Assembly: GCA_947258585.1 (NCBI GenBank)
Contig: CAMYIZ010000047.1
Coordinates: forward strand, 62,001 to 126,000
DNA length: 64,000 nt
Direction: 5' to 3'
Origin: an uncultured Haliea sp.
GTDB lineage: Bacteria > Pseudomonadota > Gammaproteobacteria > Pseudomonadales > Halieaceae
Part shown: one piece after another, positions 1 through 14,328 of the stretch
Layout: each line of letters opens with the position of its first letter
Position numbering within the stretch: position 1 is the first letter of the stretch
Position numbers and translations under genes: made by a program
Notes under the pieces: model-generated
Database searches by the model: none
The model's input: only the letters and a program-made list of their open reading frames with translations
Told to the model about the DNA's origin: nothing

Positions 1-1133
1 TTGGTGTAACGCAGGCCGTGGTGCTCCTCGAATCGCGATTTCAGGCCCTTGAGAATCTTGTAGGCGTCATCCGGGCTGGGCTCCATGACGTCTATCTTCT
101 GGAAGCGGCGGCTGAGGGCCTTGTCCTTGTCGAAGATGCCCCGGTATTCCTGGAAGGTGGTAGAGCCTATGCAGCGCATCTTGCCCGAGGTCAGCAGCGG
201 CTTGAGCAGGTTGCTGGCATCCATGACACCGCCGGAGGCAGCGCCGGCCCCGATAATGGTGTGAATTTCGTCGATGAACAGGATTGCCCCTTCGCGCTTC
301 TTCAGATTGGCCAGCAGGCCCTTGAACCGCTTCTCGAAGTCGCCGCGGTACTTGGTGCCCGCCAGCAACGCCCCGAGGTCCAGAGAGTAGACCACGCTGT
401 CCTTGAGCATTTCCGGCACTTCGCCGTCGACGATCATCTTCGCCAGACCCTCGGCGATGGCGGTTTTGCCGACTCCGGACTCACCCACCAGCAGCGGGTT
501 GTTCTTGCGCCGGCGCGCCAGGATCTGGGCCACCCGCTCGACTTCGGGAATACGTCCGATCAGGGGATCAATGCGCCCCGCCCGGGCCTCCTCATTGAGG
601 TTGGTGGCATAGTTGTCCAGCGGGTTACCCTCGCCGTCTTCCGCCGGGGCCCCTTCGGCGCCGGCGGGGCCGGGTTCGCCGCCGTCGTTGTCCTCGGAAA
701 CCTTGGAAATACCGTGGGTGATGTAATTCACTACATCCAGGCGGGCAACGCTCTGGGTCTTGAGGAAGTAGACAGCCTGGCTTTCCTGCTCACTGAAGAT
801 GGCCACCAGCACGTTGGCGCCGGTGACCTCGCTGCGACCGGAGGACTGGACATGAAACACCGCACGCTGCAATACTCGCTGAAACCCCAGCGTCGGCTGC
901 GTTTCGCGCTCGTCGTCGTCCTCGGAAATGAGTGGCGTGGTGGCATCCACGAATTCGACCAGGTCACCGCGCAGGGCCTTGATGTCGGCGCCACAGCCTT
1001 TCAGGACGCGAATGGCATCGTTGTTGTCCAGCAGCGCCAGCAACAGGTGCTCTACCGTCATGAACTCGTGACGTTTGGCCCTTGCTTCCCGAAATGCCTC
1101 GTTCAGCGTCAGTTCCAGGTCTTTGCTCAGCAT
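1..1133 (-). CDS. clpA: ATP-dependent Clp protease ATP-binding subunit ClpA (3' end cut by window)
   Basis: AAA+ unfoldase that feeds substrates to the ClpP peptidase; with ClpS it degrades N-end-rule proteins. The reverse strand reads an N-terminal Clp repeat domain starting MLSKDLELTLNEAFREARA, then the first AAA+ module with Walker A GESGVGKT (near base 470) and a Walker B region ILFIDEIHT followed by GAGAASGG (near base 260). About 377 of the roughly 750 residues usual for ClpA are present; the reading frame is still open at base 1. The ATG at 1133 has GGGAG about 11 bases upstream. It lies 17 bases after clpS, so the two are almost certainly cotranscribed as in other gammaproteobacteria. 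Identity is firm. Confidence 0.96.
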   Translation of the reverse strand, partial: MLSKDLELTLNEAFREARAKRHEFMTVEHLLLALLDNNDAIRVLKGCGADIKALRGDLVEFVDATTPLISEDDDERETQPTLGFQRVLQRAVFHVQSSGRSEVTGANVLVAIFSEQESQAVYFLKTQSVARLDVVNYITHGISKVSEDNDGGEPGPAGAEGAPAEDGEGNPLDNYATNLNEEARAGRIDPLIGRIPEVERVAQILARRRKNNPLLVGESGVGKTAIAEGLAKMIVDGEVPEMLKDSVVYSLDLGALLAGTKYRGDFEKRFKGLLANLKKREGAILFIDEIHTIIGAGAASGGVMDASNLLKPLLTSGKMRCIGSTTFQEYRGIFDKDKALSRRFQKIDVMEPSPDDAYKILKGLKSRFEEHHGLRYT

Positions 1134-1150
1134 ACTTTACCACTCCCGGG

Positions 1151-1516
1151 CTACTCGCCCTCCGATGCCTCGATTTCGCATAACAGCGGGTGCTGGTTCT
1201 CCCGCGCGTACTGATTTACCTGGGCCGCCTTGGTCTCGGCAATATCCCTTGTGTATATACCACATACGCCCTTGCCCTTGGTATGGACCGTCAACATGAC
1301 GTGGGTCGCCTGCTCGCGGTTCATGCGGAAGAACACTTCCAGCACTTCCACCACGAACTCCATGGGCGTGTAGTCATCGTTCAGCAGTATGACTTTGAAC
1401 AGCGGCGGCTTCTTGAGTTCCGGCTTGGACTCCTGCAGCGCCAGACCGCCGTCGTTGTCGCGCTTCTCGTCGCCGGAGGACAAGCGCCAATGGCCGACTA
1501 CGGGTACCTCGTTCAC
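1151..1516 (-). CDS. clpS: ATP-dependent Clp protease adaptor ClpS
   Basis: Adaptor that binds the ClpA N-domain and delivers N-degron substrates. The 121-residue protein has a disordered N-terminal tail of about 35 residues and then the ClpS core, with the hallmark [16 protein letters not shown] (Asn-Asp-Asp that binds the substrate N-terminus), [20 protein letters not shown] and a C-terminal [10 protein letters not shown]. The start is a GTG at 1516 with GAGAGGC about 7 bases upstream. First gene of a clpS-clpA pair; a TATAAT box about 50 bases upstream on the same strand suggests its own promoter, separate from icd. Confidence 0.96.
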   Translation of the reverse strand: MNEVPVVGHWRLSSGDEKRDNDGGLALQESKPELKKPPLFKVILLNDDYTPMEFVVEVLEVFFRMNREQATHVMLTVHTKGKGVCGIYTRDIAETKAAQVNQYARENQHPLLCEIEASEGE

Positions 1517-1564
1517 ACCTTGCCTCTCACGTCGTTGTCATGCACAGATAGTGGATATGGGCTC

Positions 1565-1570
1565 ATTATA
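1565..1570 (-). promoter_or_regulatory. Probable -10 box of the clpS-clpA promoter
   Basis: The minus strand reads a perfect TATAAT about 50 bases before the clpS GTG. No convincing -35 hexamer sits 16-18 bases upstream, so an activator or an otherwise relaxed -35 would be needed. Placement between the icd terminator and clpS fits an independent transcription start. Confidence 0.5.
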
Positions 1571-1706
1571 AGTCAATTCAAGGTTGCGTGGCGGCGGGCG
1601 GGTCACACCGAGGCCCAGTAGTGGACTCTGCGCTTCAGCCGCAGCGCATGCGGCCCGGCCTACGAAGCGCCGTAGTCATCAGAGAAACATCGCGCAGAAC
1701 GGCACA

Positions 1707-1737
1707 CAAAAAAGGGCCCGTGTCGCCACGAGCCCTT
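1707..1737 (-). terminator. Rho-independent terminator of icd
   Basis: Minus-strand stem of 10 pairs (AGGGCTCGTG against CACGGGCCCT, one G-U pair) with a 4-base loop, immediately followed by a run of six T. It starts about 20 bases after the icd stop codon and separates icd from clpS-clpA. Confidence 0.88.
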
Positions 1738-1759
1738 ATTGGTAACGCCGCGAGCGGAA

Positions 1760-3013
<1,254 letters not shown>

Positions 3014-3160
3014 AGATTGTTCTCCGTAGATGTGGGTCCATTGAGTCTCGGGGTGCGGTATCCTAGCAAGATGCCCCGTCAAAACGGCGCCTAGTGTATC
3101 AGGTTTCCCGATCTTTCTGCTTAACCGGGGGCAGTTTTTTGCCAGCGCCGTGGAGTCCAG
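3014..3160. other. Divergent promoter region between icd and rluE
   Basis: A 147-base gap between two divergently read genes must hold both promoters. On the minus strand TTTTGACG followed by GCTAGGATA is a possible weak icd promoter. No clear plus-strand promoter was recognised; GGAG lies 5 bases before the rluE ATG. Nothing else seen. Confidence 0.4.
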
Positions 3161-3786
3161 ATGGCCGCACTGATTCTCTTTAACAAGCCCTTCCGGGTGC
3201 TGAGCCAGTTCAGCGACCGGGACCCGGGAGATCCGGAATCAACGGCGGCGGCGGCGACGCCGCGCCAGACCCTGGCCGACTTCCTCCGGGCGCCGGGTTT
3301 TCGGGTTGCCGGTCGCCTTGACCACGATTCCGAGGGACTGCTGGTACTGACTGATGACGGGCTGCTGCAGCAGCACATCGCCAACCCTCGCCACAAGCTG
3401 TGGAAAACCTACTGGGTCCAGGTCGAAGGCGTGGCGGAGGACGCCGCCATTGACCACCTCGAAAGCGGCGTTGAACTCAGGGACGGGCTCACCCTGCCCG
3501 CACGGGTGCGGCGAATACCCGAGCCCGCCGGGCTGTGGCCCCGGGATCCGCCTGTGCGCCAGCGCCTCACGGTACCCGACAGCTGGCTGGAGATCCGCAT
3601 CCGCGAGGGCCGCAATCGTCAGGTCCGACGCATGACCGCGGCGGTGAACCTCCCCACCCTGCGCCTGATTCGCTATCGGGTCGGCGACTGGAGCCTCGAA
3701 GGGCTGGCACCCGGAGAGCACCGCCGCCTCACCGTGCACAGCCCCGCGCGGAAACCCGCGCCGCTGCGCTCACGGCGGAGACAGCC

Positions 3787-3790
<4 letters not shown>
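3161..3790 (+). CDS. rluE: 23S rRNA pseudouridine synthase RluE
   Basis: RsuA/RluB/E/F-family pseudouridine synthase; RluE modifies U2457 of 23S rRNA. The 209-residue protein carries the catalytic motif [17 protein letters not shown] with the nucleophilic Asp at residue 54, and the later [11 protein letters not shown] block. It lacks an N-terminal S4 domain, as RluE does. Family assignment follows from motif and from synteny with nudJ-mnmA-hflD-purB. Its TGA overlaps the nudJ ATG (ATGA). The N-terminal 30 residues include a small low-complexity insert (STAAAAT). Confidence 0.92.
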
Positions 3791-7378
<3,588 letters not shown>

Positions 7379-7379
7379 G

Positions 7380-8501
7380 ATGGCCGAGCCTGGCTTGCTG
7401 CCCAACCCCGCCGCCTTCCTGGCCCGGCACTGGCAGCGGGAGCCACTTTTGATCCGCAACGCGATACCCGGGTTCCAGCCGCCGGTGAGTGCCGAGGAGC
7501 TGGCGGGGCTGGCCATGGAAGCCGAGGTCGAGTCGCGTATCGTGATCTGCGACAACGGCGCCTGGCAGCTGCGCCACGGACCCTTCAGCGCCCGGGATTT
7601 TGACTATGCCCAGCCCTGGACCCTGCTGGTGCAGGGTGTCGACCAGTTGCTGCCAGAGGTGGCTGCCCTGCGGAGCCTGGTCAACGGGCTGCCCCGGTGG
7701 CGCCTGGACGATGTCATGGTCAGCTATGCCAGCAACGGCGGCGGTGTCGGGCCCCACTACGACCAGTACGATGTATTCCTGCTGCAGGGTGCGGGCGAGC
7801 GCCTGTGGCGTCTGGGCCAGCGCTGCGACGAGACCAGTCCGCTACTGCCCCACGACGAGCTGAAACTGCTCGAACACTTCGACTGCCACACAGAGCACCG
7901 GCTGCAGTGCGGGGATATTCTCTATGTGCCGCCGGGAGTGGCCCATTGGGGCATCTCGGTGGGAGAATCCACCTGCTTCTCCATTGGCTTTCGGGCACCC
8001 AGGCTCGCGGACCTGCTCTCCCGCTGGACGGATGTGTGTCTGGAGTCCCTGGCTGACCACCGCTTGCTGCACGATGGCGGACGGGGCATCGCCGAGCGCC
8101 CGGGTGAGATCAGCACACCCGATATCGACAATGCAATCACGCAGTTGCGCAGCCTGCTTGCCCGGGAGGATGACCCGCTGTGGTTTGGCGAGGTGGTCAC
8201 CGAAATCGAACTCGATACGCCAGACAAGAAATCCCTGCGTCGCAGCCTGCAGCGGGCGCGCCGCCCCCGGGCCCGGGTGAACATCGCAGGCGAGGCCCGG
8301 GTGGCGTGGCAGGATCTGGGAGCGAATCTGCGCGTATTCGTCAATGGCCAGAGCCAGCGCTGTTCCCACGACCTGCGAGAACCACTCATCGCCCTGTGCG
8401 CCGGGCAAAGCCTCACAGTTTCGTCCATACTGGCGGCAGGGACGGGTGCCGACGAGCTGCTGGAATTCCTGATAGCGATGGGTGGACTGGATGTCGATTG
8501 A
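7380..8501 (+). CDS. roxA: Ribosomal protein uL16 arginine 3-hydroxylase (JmjC dioxygenase, YcfD/RoxA)
   Basis: Fe(II)/2-oxoglutarate oxygenase that hydroxylates an arginine of ribosomal protein L16. The 373-residue protein carries the metal triad H126-x-D128 in GPHYDQYDVF and H189 in PPGVAHWG, matching the spacing in E. coli YcfD. The N-terminal WQREPLLIRNAIPGF is the usual cupin entry. The C-terminal winged-helix domain (from about residue 260) is present. It begins one base after purB and overlaps the next gene by about 11 bases. Confidence 0.94.
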   Translation: MAEPGLLPNPAAFLARHWQREPLLIRNAIPGFQPPVSAEELAGLAMEAEVESRIVICDNGAWQLRHGPFSARDFDYAQPWTLLVQGVDQLLPEVAALRSLVNGLPRWRLDDVMVSYASNGGGVGPHYDQYDVFLLQGAGERLWRLGQRCDETSPLLPHDELKLLEHFDCHTEHRLQCGDILYVPPGVAHWGISVGESTCFSIGFRAPRLADLLSRWTDVCLESLADHRLLHDGGRGIAERPGEISTPDIDNAITQLRSLLAREDDPLWFGEVVTEIELDTPDKKSLRRSLQRARRPRARVNIAGEARVAWQDLGANLRVFVNGQSQRCSHDLREPLIALCAGQSLTVSSILAAGTGADELLEFLIAMGGLDVD

Positions 8502-9417
8502 GAGTGAGGATGTGCTGATTCGGCGTGCCGACTGGCCCGCGGACAGCGAGCTTATGCGTCAATTGCGGGAAACCGTGTTCGTTCGCGAGCAGGGTGTTCC
8601 CGCGGACATCGAATGGGACGGGCGCGACGCCAGCGCCACGCACATGATAGCCCTGCGCGGTGAGCGCCCCGTGGGCTGCGGCCGCCTGTTGCCAGACGGT
8701 AAAATTGGCCGGCTTGCGGTACTGGCACCAGAGCGCGGGCGGGGTACCGGCCGGCGCTTGCTGGAAGCCCTGGTGGACGCCGCAACAGAGGCGGGGCTGG
8801 AGGAAGTCTACCTCCATGCCCAGCAGCATGCGTCGGACTTCTACCGCCGCGCCGGATTTGCCAGCAGCGGCCAGCCTTTCGAGGAGGCCGGCATTGCCCA
8901 TATCGCGATGCGCCGGCAGCTGCTTCGGCCCGCACCGGAGGGTTTCGAGGCCGGTGTCGGCTACCCGCAACCCTTCGCCGATTACGCCGTCGCCCTGTGC
9001 CGTTCAGCGAGCCGTGAACTGTGCCTGCTGTCGCCGGATCTGGATCACCGTGTCTTTGACCGGCAACCGCTGGTCGACGCGATCAGCGAGTTGGCCCGCC
9101 ACTCGCGCCAGTCCGGGGTAAGGATCCTGGTCAGCGACTGGCGCCCGATGGTCCAGCGCGGGCACCGACTGCTCACCCTGGCCCGGCGCCTGCCCACTTC
9201 GGTGCGCCTCCAGCAACTCACCGAGCACCCGGACTGGAAAGGCCAGACCCTGTTGCTGCGGGACCGCAGCGGTATCCTCTGGCAGCCGGGCGACAGCGAC
9301 AAGTCCGGCTTCTGGGAGCCGAACTCACGCGCTGAAGCCAGTCACCACCGGGACCTGTTCGAGGAGCTCTGGCGGCACAGCGCGCCGCACATCGAGTTCC
9401 GCAGCGTACCGCTGTAG
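8491..9417 (+). CDS. GNAT acetyltransferase fused to a C-terminal PLD-like (DUF7931-type) domain
   Basis: Residues 1-145 form a GNAT domain close to the ElaA/YjcF group, with VREQGVPADIEWDGRD, the acetyl-CoA loop LAVLAPERGRGTGRRLLEAL and HAQQHASDFYRRAGF. Residues about 150-308 are a second domain resembling one half of a phospholipase D fold without a visible HKD motif (LCLLSPDLDHRVFD, VRILVSDWRPMVQRGHR, TLLLRDRSGILWQ). Substrate unknown. The ATG at 8491 was preferred to a GTG nine bases upstream. Coupled to roxA; its stop codon abuts the stop of the convergent transporter gene. Confidence 0.78.
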   Translation: MSIESEDVLIRRADWPADSELMRQLRETVFVREQGVPADIEWDGRDASATHMIALRGERPVGCGRLLPDGKIGRLAVLAPERGRGTGRRLLEALVDAATEAGLEEVYLHAQQHASDFYRRAGFASSGQPFEEAGIAHIAMRRQLLRPAPEGFEAGVGYPQPFADYAVALCRSASRELCLLSPDLDHRVFDRQPLVDAISELARHSRQSGVRILVSDWRPMVQRGHRLLTLARRLPTSVRLQQLTEHPDWKGQTLLLRDRSGILWQPGDSDKSGFWEPNSRAEASHHRDLFEELWRHSAPHIEFRSVPL

Positions 9418-10761
9418 TCATTTGCCGATACTACGGCCCAGCCAGCGCTGGGTGACCACGCCGGCGGTCATCGAACCATTGACGTTGAGCGCGGTGCGCG
9501 CCATGTCGATCAGGGGTTCAATGGAAACCAGCACCGCCGCCACCGTCACCGGAAAACCCATGGCCGGCAATACGATCAGGGCGGCAAATGTCGCCCCGCC
9601 ACCGACTCCGGCGACGCCAAAGGAACTGATCGCAATCACCCCGACCAGGCCCGCCATGAAATCCAGGGCCAGCGGATCCAGCCCCATGGACGGCGCGATC
9701 ATCACCGCCAGCATGGCCGGATAGATACCGGCACAGCCATTCTGGCCAATCGTTGCCCCCAGGGTTGCCGACAGGTTGGCTATTGGTGTCGCCACCCGCA
9801 GGGACTCCACCTGGGTTTCCACGTTGAGCGGAATGGTCGCCGCCGAGCTGCGCGAGGTGAAGGCGAAGGCCAGCACCGGCCAGACAGCGTTGAAGTATGT
9901 GGCCGGGCTGACGCCGTGCAGGAACAGCAAGCCTGCGTGAACTGCAAACATGATGGCGATCGCCAGGTAGGAGGCCAGGACGAAAGCAAGCAGCCTGGCG
10001 ATATCGGCGGCGTCAGAGCTCGCCACCACGCCGCTGATCAGGGCCAGGATACCGTAGGGCGTCAGGGCCATGACCAGGTGCACCAGACGCATCACGACCA
10101 GCCGCGCGGTCTCCACGAAGCTCTCGATCTGCGCGCCGCGCTGAGGGTGCTCCCTCGCCACCCCGAGCGCGGCGATACCGAACAGGATACCAAACAGCAC
10201 CACGGCGATGATGGAGGTGGGACGTGCTTCTGTCAGGTCGTAGAACACGTTCGACGGTATGAAGCGGACGAGCATGTCCGCCAGGCCCAGGTCCGCCACG
10301 GTTTCATAGCGCTGGGTCAGGGCGCCGGCGGAGGCAAGTTCCCGCGCGCCCTGGGTGATACTGTCCGCGGTGAGACCGAAAGCGCTGGTCACCAGGATCC
10401 CGATCACGGCAGCGATCATGGTGGTACCGATAAGCAGGCCTACCACAGCCCCGCCAATACGCCCCAGGTCCGCGACGTCACGCAGCTTCAGCACCGCCGC
10501 GACCATCATCACCAGCACCAGGGGCATGATGATCATCCGCAGCAGGTTGATATAGCCGGCGCCCACGACCCCGGTCCACTCCAGCGTGGCCGCAACAACC
10601 GGAGATTGCGCGCCGTAGGTCCACTGCAGGCCCAGCCCAAAGAGCACCCCCGCCACCAGTCCGGCCAGGATCTGCCGGGACAGCTTCCAGCCCTGGCGAC
10701 GGAGCCGGAACAGCAGCAGGCAAAGGCCGAGGAACAGGATCAGGTTCAGTCCGGGGTACAT
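9418..10761 (-). CDS. tcyP: Dicarboxylate/amino acid:cation symporter, TcyP (L-cystine) type
   Basis: DAACS-family inner-membrane symporter. The 447-residue sequence follows E. coli TcyP/YdjN throughout, including FAFTSRSSAATIPLNVE, SATLGATIGQNGCAGIYPAMLAV, SSFGVAGVGGGATFAAL and SIEPLIDMARTALNVNGSMTAG. Several long hydrophobic helices are evident. ATG at 10761 has GGAG 8 bases upstream; a TTG six bases earlier is too close to that site. It is 50 bases downstream of the Rieske gene and may be the last gene of the propionyl-CoA operon. Cystine as substrate is inferred from similarity only. Confidence 0.85.
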   Translation of the reverse strand: MYPGLNLILFLGLCLLLFRLRRQGWKLSRQILAGLVAGVLFGLGLQWTYGAQSPVVAATLEWTGVVGAGYINLLRMIIMPLVLVMMVAAVLKLRDVADLGRIGGAVVGLLIGTTMIAAVIGILVTSAFGLTADSITQGARELASAGALTQRYETVADLGLADMLVRFIPSNVFYDLTEARPTSIIAVVLFGILFGIAALGVAREHPQRGAQIESFVETARLVVMRLVHLVMALTPYGILALISGVVASSDAADIARLLAFVLASYLAIAIMFAVHAGLLFLHGVSPATYFNAVWPVLAFAFTSRSSAATIPLNVETQVESLRVATPIANLSATLGATIGQNGCAGIYPAMLAVMIAPSMGLDPLALDFMAGLVGVIAISSFGVAGVGGGATFAALIVLPAMGFPVTVAAVLVSIEPLIDMARTALNVNGSMTAGVVTQRWLGRSIGK

Positions 10762-10811
10762 GTGCAATGCTCCAGCTGGTGATGGACGGCGTCCGCCGCC
10801 CGTGGACTGCT

Positions 10812-11129
10812 TCAGTCAGGCAGCAGCAGGCCCACTTCGTTGCCCTCGTAGACCAACGGCCAGGTCCTCAGGTGGCGACAGGGTTCCTCGGAGGCGTGCA
10901 GCAGTTGTCCATCGGCGAGGGCGAAGCGGTAGTGGTGCAGGGGGCACTCCAGCACACCCTGTTCGATGCGGGCCGTGTCGAGCGGATGCTCGCGGTGGGG
11001 ACAGCGCGGTTCGATCAGGTACAGCTCGCCGTCCTGTTGTATCAACAGCAACGCCAGCTGGTCGATGCGGAAGTGGCGGCGGTAGTTGTCACTCAGGTTG
11101 ATAAGTTTTTCCAGTGCCTGAAAACGCAT
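10812..11129 (-). CDS. Small Rieske [2Fe-2S] protein
   Basis: A 105-residue stand-alone Rieske domain. Ligands are visible as C43-x-H45 (RCPHREHPL) and C62-x2-H65 (ECPLHHYRF). Such proteins act as soluble electron carriers for oxygenases or reductases, or sense redox state. No partner oxygenase lies next to it; the neighbours are meaB and the TcyP-like transporter, both on the same strand with gaps of about 50 bases. Function in this operon is unknown. Confidence 0.85.
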   Translation of the reverse strand: MRFQALEKLINLSDNYRRHFRIDQLALLLIQQDGELYLIEPRCPHREHPLDTARIEQGVLECPLHHYRFALADGQLLHASEEPCRHLRTWPLVYEGNEVGLLLPD

Positions 11130-11178
11130 AGGGTGTCAATCCGCTCGCAGTCTGCTGTTCGACACAGTGTTCACTGGC

Positions 11179-12138
11179 CTACAGCAGTTCGATCAACTGT
11201 CGCGCTGCCAGGTAGGGCGTGGTGCTCCCCTCCTCTACAGCTTGCTCCAGTTGCGGCAACAGGGACCTGATACGCGGATTCTGCTGCAGGCGCTGGAACA
11301 GCAGTTCGTGCAACAGCTGGCGCATCCAGTCCCGGCTCTGCCGGGCCCGCTTGCGCTGAAAGGCATCGGCTTTCAGGGCCTGGAAATAATAGTCCACGAT
11401 CATGCCCCAGACTGCATCGATGCCCTGGTTCTTCAGTGCCGAGCAGGTCACCACCTGGGGAGTCCAGAAGCTGCTGTGGCGCAGCAGATGCATGGCAGAC
11501 AGGTAGTGCTGGCGGGCCTGTTTGGCGAGCATCACGCTGTCGCCATCGGCCTTGTTGATCACCAGGGCGTCCGCCAGTTCGAGAATGCCCTTCTTGATTC
11601 CCTGCAGCTCATCGCCGCCACCGGGCAGCATCAGTACCATGAAGAAGTCCACCATGCCGGCCACCTGGTACTCCGACTGGCCGACCCCGACAGTTTCCAC
11701 CAGGATCACGTCATAACCCGCAGCTTCACACAGGAGCATGGTTTCGCGTGTCTTCTGCGCCACCCCGCCCAGGGCGCCGGCGGATGGAGATGGACGGATA
11801 AAGGCCTCGTCCCGCCGTGACAGCTCCTCCATGCGGGTCTTGTCGCCGAGGATGGAGCCACCCGCAATCGGTGAGCTGGGATCTACCGCCAGTACCGCGA
11901 CCCGCTTGCCCTGGCTGATCAGGTAGAGACCGAAGGTCTCGATAAAGGTCGACTTGCCGACACCCGGCACCCCGGAAATGCCGACCCGGATGCTGTTGCC
12001 AGTGTCCGGCAACAGCGCCTCCAGTACCTCCTGGGCCTGGTCGCGATGCGAATCGAGGGAGCTTTCCACCAGAGTAATGGCCTTGGCCAGGGCCCGGCGA
12101 TCTCCACCCCGCAGCGCCTCGAGATCAATGCTGGTCAC
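11179..12138 (-). CDS. meaB: Methylmalonyl-CoA mutase-associated GTPase MeaB (ArgK family)
   Basis: G3E P-loop GTPase that loads adenosylcobalamin into methylmalonyl-CoA mutase and protects it from inactivation. The 319-residue protein shows Walker A GVPGVGKST, the Mg-binding DPSSPIAGGSILGDKTRM, the switch ETVGVGQSE and the base-specificity motif NKAD. The start is GTG at 12138, four bases after the mutase stop; the open frame upstream of it is only a shadow of the mutase gene. Coupling to the mutase fits its chaperone role. Confidence 0.95.
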   Translation of the reverse strand: MTSIDLEALRGGDRRALAKAITLVESSLDSHRDQAQEVLEALLPDTGNSIRVGISGVPGVGKSTFIETFGLYLISQGKRVAVLAVDPSSPIAGGSILGDKTRMEELSRRDEAFIRPSPSAGALGGVAQKTRETMLLCEAAGYDVILVETVGVGQSEYQVAGMVDFFMVLMLPGGGDELQGIKKGILELADALVINKADGDSVMLAKQARQHYLSAMHLLRHSSFWTPQVVTCSALKNQGIDAVWGMIVDYYFQALKADAFQRKRARQSRDWMRQLLHELLFQRLQQNPRIRSLLPQLEQAVEEGSTTPYLAARQLIELL

Positions 12139-12142
12139 GGTC

Positions 12143-14305
12143 TCAAGCCGCGCCCTGGGCCTCGTTGACCGCGTCCAGCACTTCCCGGGCGCAGACCGGA
12201 ATCGGGGTCCCGGGGCCGAAGATGCACTTGACCCCGGCCTGGTACAGGAAGTCGTAGTCCTGGCGCGGGATGACACCGCCTGCAATGACCACGATGTCGC
12301 CCGCACCCTGCTTGCGCAGCTCTTCCACCAGCTGGGGAACCAGGGTCTTGTGACCGGCGGCCAGCGAAGAAGCGCCGACCACGTGGACATCGTTCTCGAT
12401 CGCCTGGCGCGCCACTTCCTCCGGGGTGGAGAACATGGGCGACAGGTCGATATCAAAGCCCACATCGGCGAAGGCCGTGGCCACCACTTTGGCCCCGCGA
12501 TCGTGGCCATCCTGACCCATCTTGCACACCAGCATGCGCGGGCGACGGCCGTATTTGGCGACGAACTCATCGATATCCATGCTGATTCCCTGCCAGTTTT
12601 CGTCCTGCTGGAAGGCCGAGCCATAGACGCCGGATACTGTCTGGGCCTGCGCGTTGAATCGACCGAATTCGCGCTCCATGGCAAAAGAGATTTCCCCTAC
12701 CGTGGCTCGACGCCGGGTCGCCTCGATGGACAATTCCAGCAGGTTGCCATTGCCGCTGACCGCAGCCTGGTAGATCTGCTCCAGGATATCCTCCACTGCT
12801 GCCTCATCGCGATTCTCGCGAACGCTGGCCAGCCGCGCCAGCTGCGAAGTGCGCACCGCATCGTTGTCGATCTGCAGGACATCCACCTCGCTTGCGTCGT
12901 CGGTCTGGTACTTGTTGACTCCGACGATAACATCCTCGCCCCGGTCGATACGGGCTTGCTTGCGCGCCGCCGCCTCTTCGATCCGCAACTTGGGCATGCC
13001 GGTTTCAATCGCCTTGGCCATGCCACCGGCCTGCTCGACCTCTTCAATGAGCTCCCAGGCCTTGTCGGCGATAGCCTGGGTCAGGCTTTCCATCATGTAG
13101 GAGCCGCCCCAGGGGTCGACTACCTTGGTGATACCGGTTTCTTCCTGAATGATCAGCTGGGTATTGCGGGCGATCCGGGAGGAAAAGTTGGTGGGCAGCG
13201 CGATGGCCTCGTCCAGGGCATTGGTGTGCAGGGACTGGGTGCCACCGAACACGGCCGCCATGGCCTCGATGGTGGTGCGCACCACGTTGTTGTAGGGGTC
13301 CTGTTCGGTCAGCGACCAGCCGGACGTCTGGCTGTGGGTGCGCAGCATGGAACTTTTCGGATTCTTCGGCTCGAACTCGCTGACGATCCGCGCCCACAAC
13401 AGGCGCGCCGCGCGCAGCTTGGCGATCTCCATATAAAAATTCATGCCGATGCCCCAGAAAAAGGACAGGCGGGGCGCAAACTCATCGATATCCAGGCCCG
13501 CCGACAGGGCGGTGCGTATGTACTCCTTGCCATCAGCCAGGGTGTAGGCCAGCTCCAGTGCCGCGTTGGCACCGGCTTCCTGGATGTGGTAACCGGAGAT
13601 GGAAATGGTGTTGAAACGCGGCATGTTGCGCGAGCAGTAGGCGATGATGTCGCCAATGATCTTCATGCTCGGCGCCGGCGGATAGATATAGGTGTTGCGC
13701 ACCATGAATTCTTTCAGAATGTCGTTCTGAATAGTGCCCGCAAGCTGCTCCTGTTTGACACCCTGCTCTTCGGCCGCAACGATATAACCCGCCAGAATTG
13801 GCAACACCGCGCCGTTCATGGTCATCGACACCGAGACCTGGTCCAGCGGGATGCCGTCGAACAGGATTTTCATGTCCTCGACAGAGTCGATCGCGACACC
13901 GGCTTTACCGACATCGCCGGTCACCCGTGGGTGATCGGAGTCATAGCCGCGGTGGGTCGCCAGATCAAAGGCCACCGACACGCCCTGGCCGCCGGCTGCG
14001 AGAGCCTTGCGGTAAAAGGCATTGGATTCCTCGGCGGTAGAAAAGCCGGCGTACTGCCGGATGGTCCAGGGCCGCCCCGCATACATGGTGGCCTGGGGGC
14101 CGCGCAAGTAGGGTGAGAGCCCCGGCATGGTGTTGGTATACTCGAGATTCTCCAGGTCCTCGGCCGTGTACAGGGGCTTGACATCGACTCCCTCTGGCGT
14201 GTGCCAGGTCAGCGCCTCGATGCCCTTGCCCTTGAGGCCCTTTTCCGCTTCAGCGCGCCAGCTCTCGGGATTGGCGCTCGCCGGGTCGTAGATCTTGTCG
14301 CTCAT
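12143..14305 (-). CDS. scpA: Methylmalonyl-CoA mutase, single-chain large form
   Basis: Adenosylcobalamin enzyme isomerising (R)-methylmalonyl-CoA to succinyl-CoA. The 720-residue protein has the catalytic TIM barrel ([28 protein letters not shown]-like [20 protein letters not shown]) and a C-terminal B12 domain with base-off ligand His601 in [11 protein letters not shown]. It is the ScpA/MutB type that works as one chain. ATG at 14305 has GGAG 9 bases upstream. It lies between epimerase and meaB, completing the route from propionyl-CoA to the TCA cycle. No cobalamin riboswitch was seen upstream. Confidence 0.97.
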   Translation of the reverse strand: MSDKIYDPASANPESWRAEAEKGLKGKGIEALTWHTPEGVDVKPLYTAEDLENLEYTNTMPGLSPYLRGPQATMYAGRPWTIRQYAGFSTAEESNAFYRKALAAGGQGVSVAFDLATHRGYDSDHPRVTGDVGKAGVAIDSVEDMKILFDGIPLDQVSVSMTMNGAVLPILAGYIVAAEEQGVKQEQLAGTIQNDILKEFMVRNTYIYPPAPSMKIIGDIIAYCSRNMPRFNTISISGYHIQEAGANAALELAYTLADGKEYIRTALSAGLDIDEFAPRLSFFWGIGMNFYMEIAKLRAARLLWARIVSEFEPKNPKSSMLRTHSQTSGWSLTEQDPYNNVVRTTIEAMAAVFGGTQSLHTNALDEAIALPTNFSSRIARNTQLIIQEETGITKVVDPWGGSYMMESLTQAIADKAWELIEEVEQAGGMAKAIETGMPKLRIEEAAARKQARIDRGEDVIVGVNKYQTDDASEVDVLQIDNDAVRTSQLARLASVRENRDEAAVEDILEQIYQAAVSGNGNLLELSIEATRRRATVGEISFAMEREFGRFNAQAQTVSGVYGSAFQQDENWQGISMDIDEFVAKYGRRPRMLVCKMGQDGHDRGAKVVATAFADVGFDIDLSPMFSTPEEVARQAIENDVHVVGASSLAAGHKTLVPQLVEELRKQGAGDIVVIAGGVIPRQDYDFLYQAGVKCIFGPGTPIPVCAREVLDAVNEAQGAA

Positions 14306-14328
14306 GGTAATGTCTCCGCGGGGCCCGC

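Noticed and set aside
18-1214. Long plus-strand open frame of 398 codons
   Set aside because: It lies antisense to clpA, whose Clp-repeat and AAA+ motifs are clear on the minus strand.
1640-1676. Small palindromes (GCAGCGCATGCGGC, CTACG/CGTAG) between icd and clpS
   Set aside because: Arms of 5 bases or fewer in GC-rich sequence; not distinguishable from chance.
11954-14116. Plus-strand open frame of 720 codons
   Set aside because: Antisense shadow of methylmalonyl-CoA mutase; the translation resembles no domain.
14306-14328. Cobalamin riboswitch ahead of the B12-dependent mutase
   Set aside because: The gap to the epimerase gene is only 23 bases, and no B12-box-like sequence was seen in the operon leader at 19345-19500.
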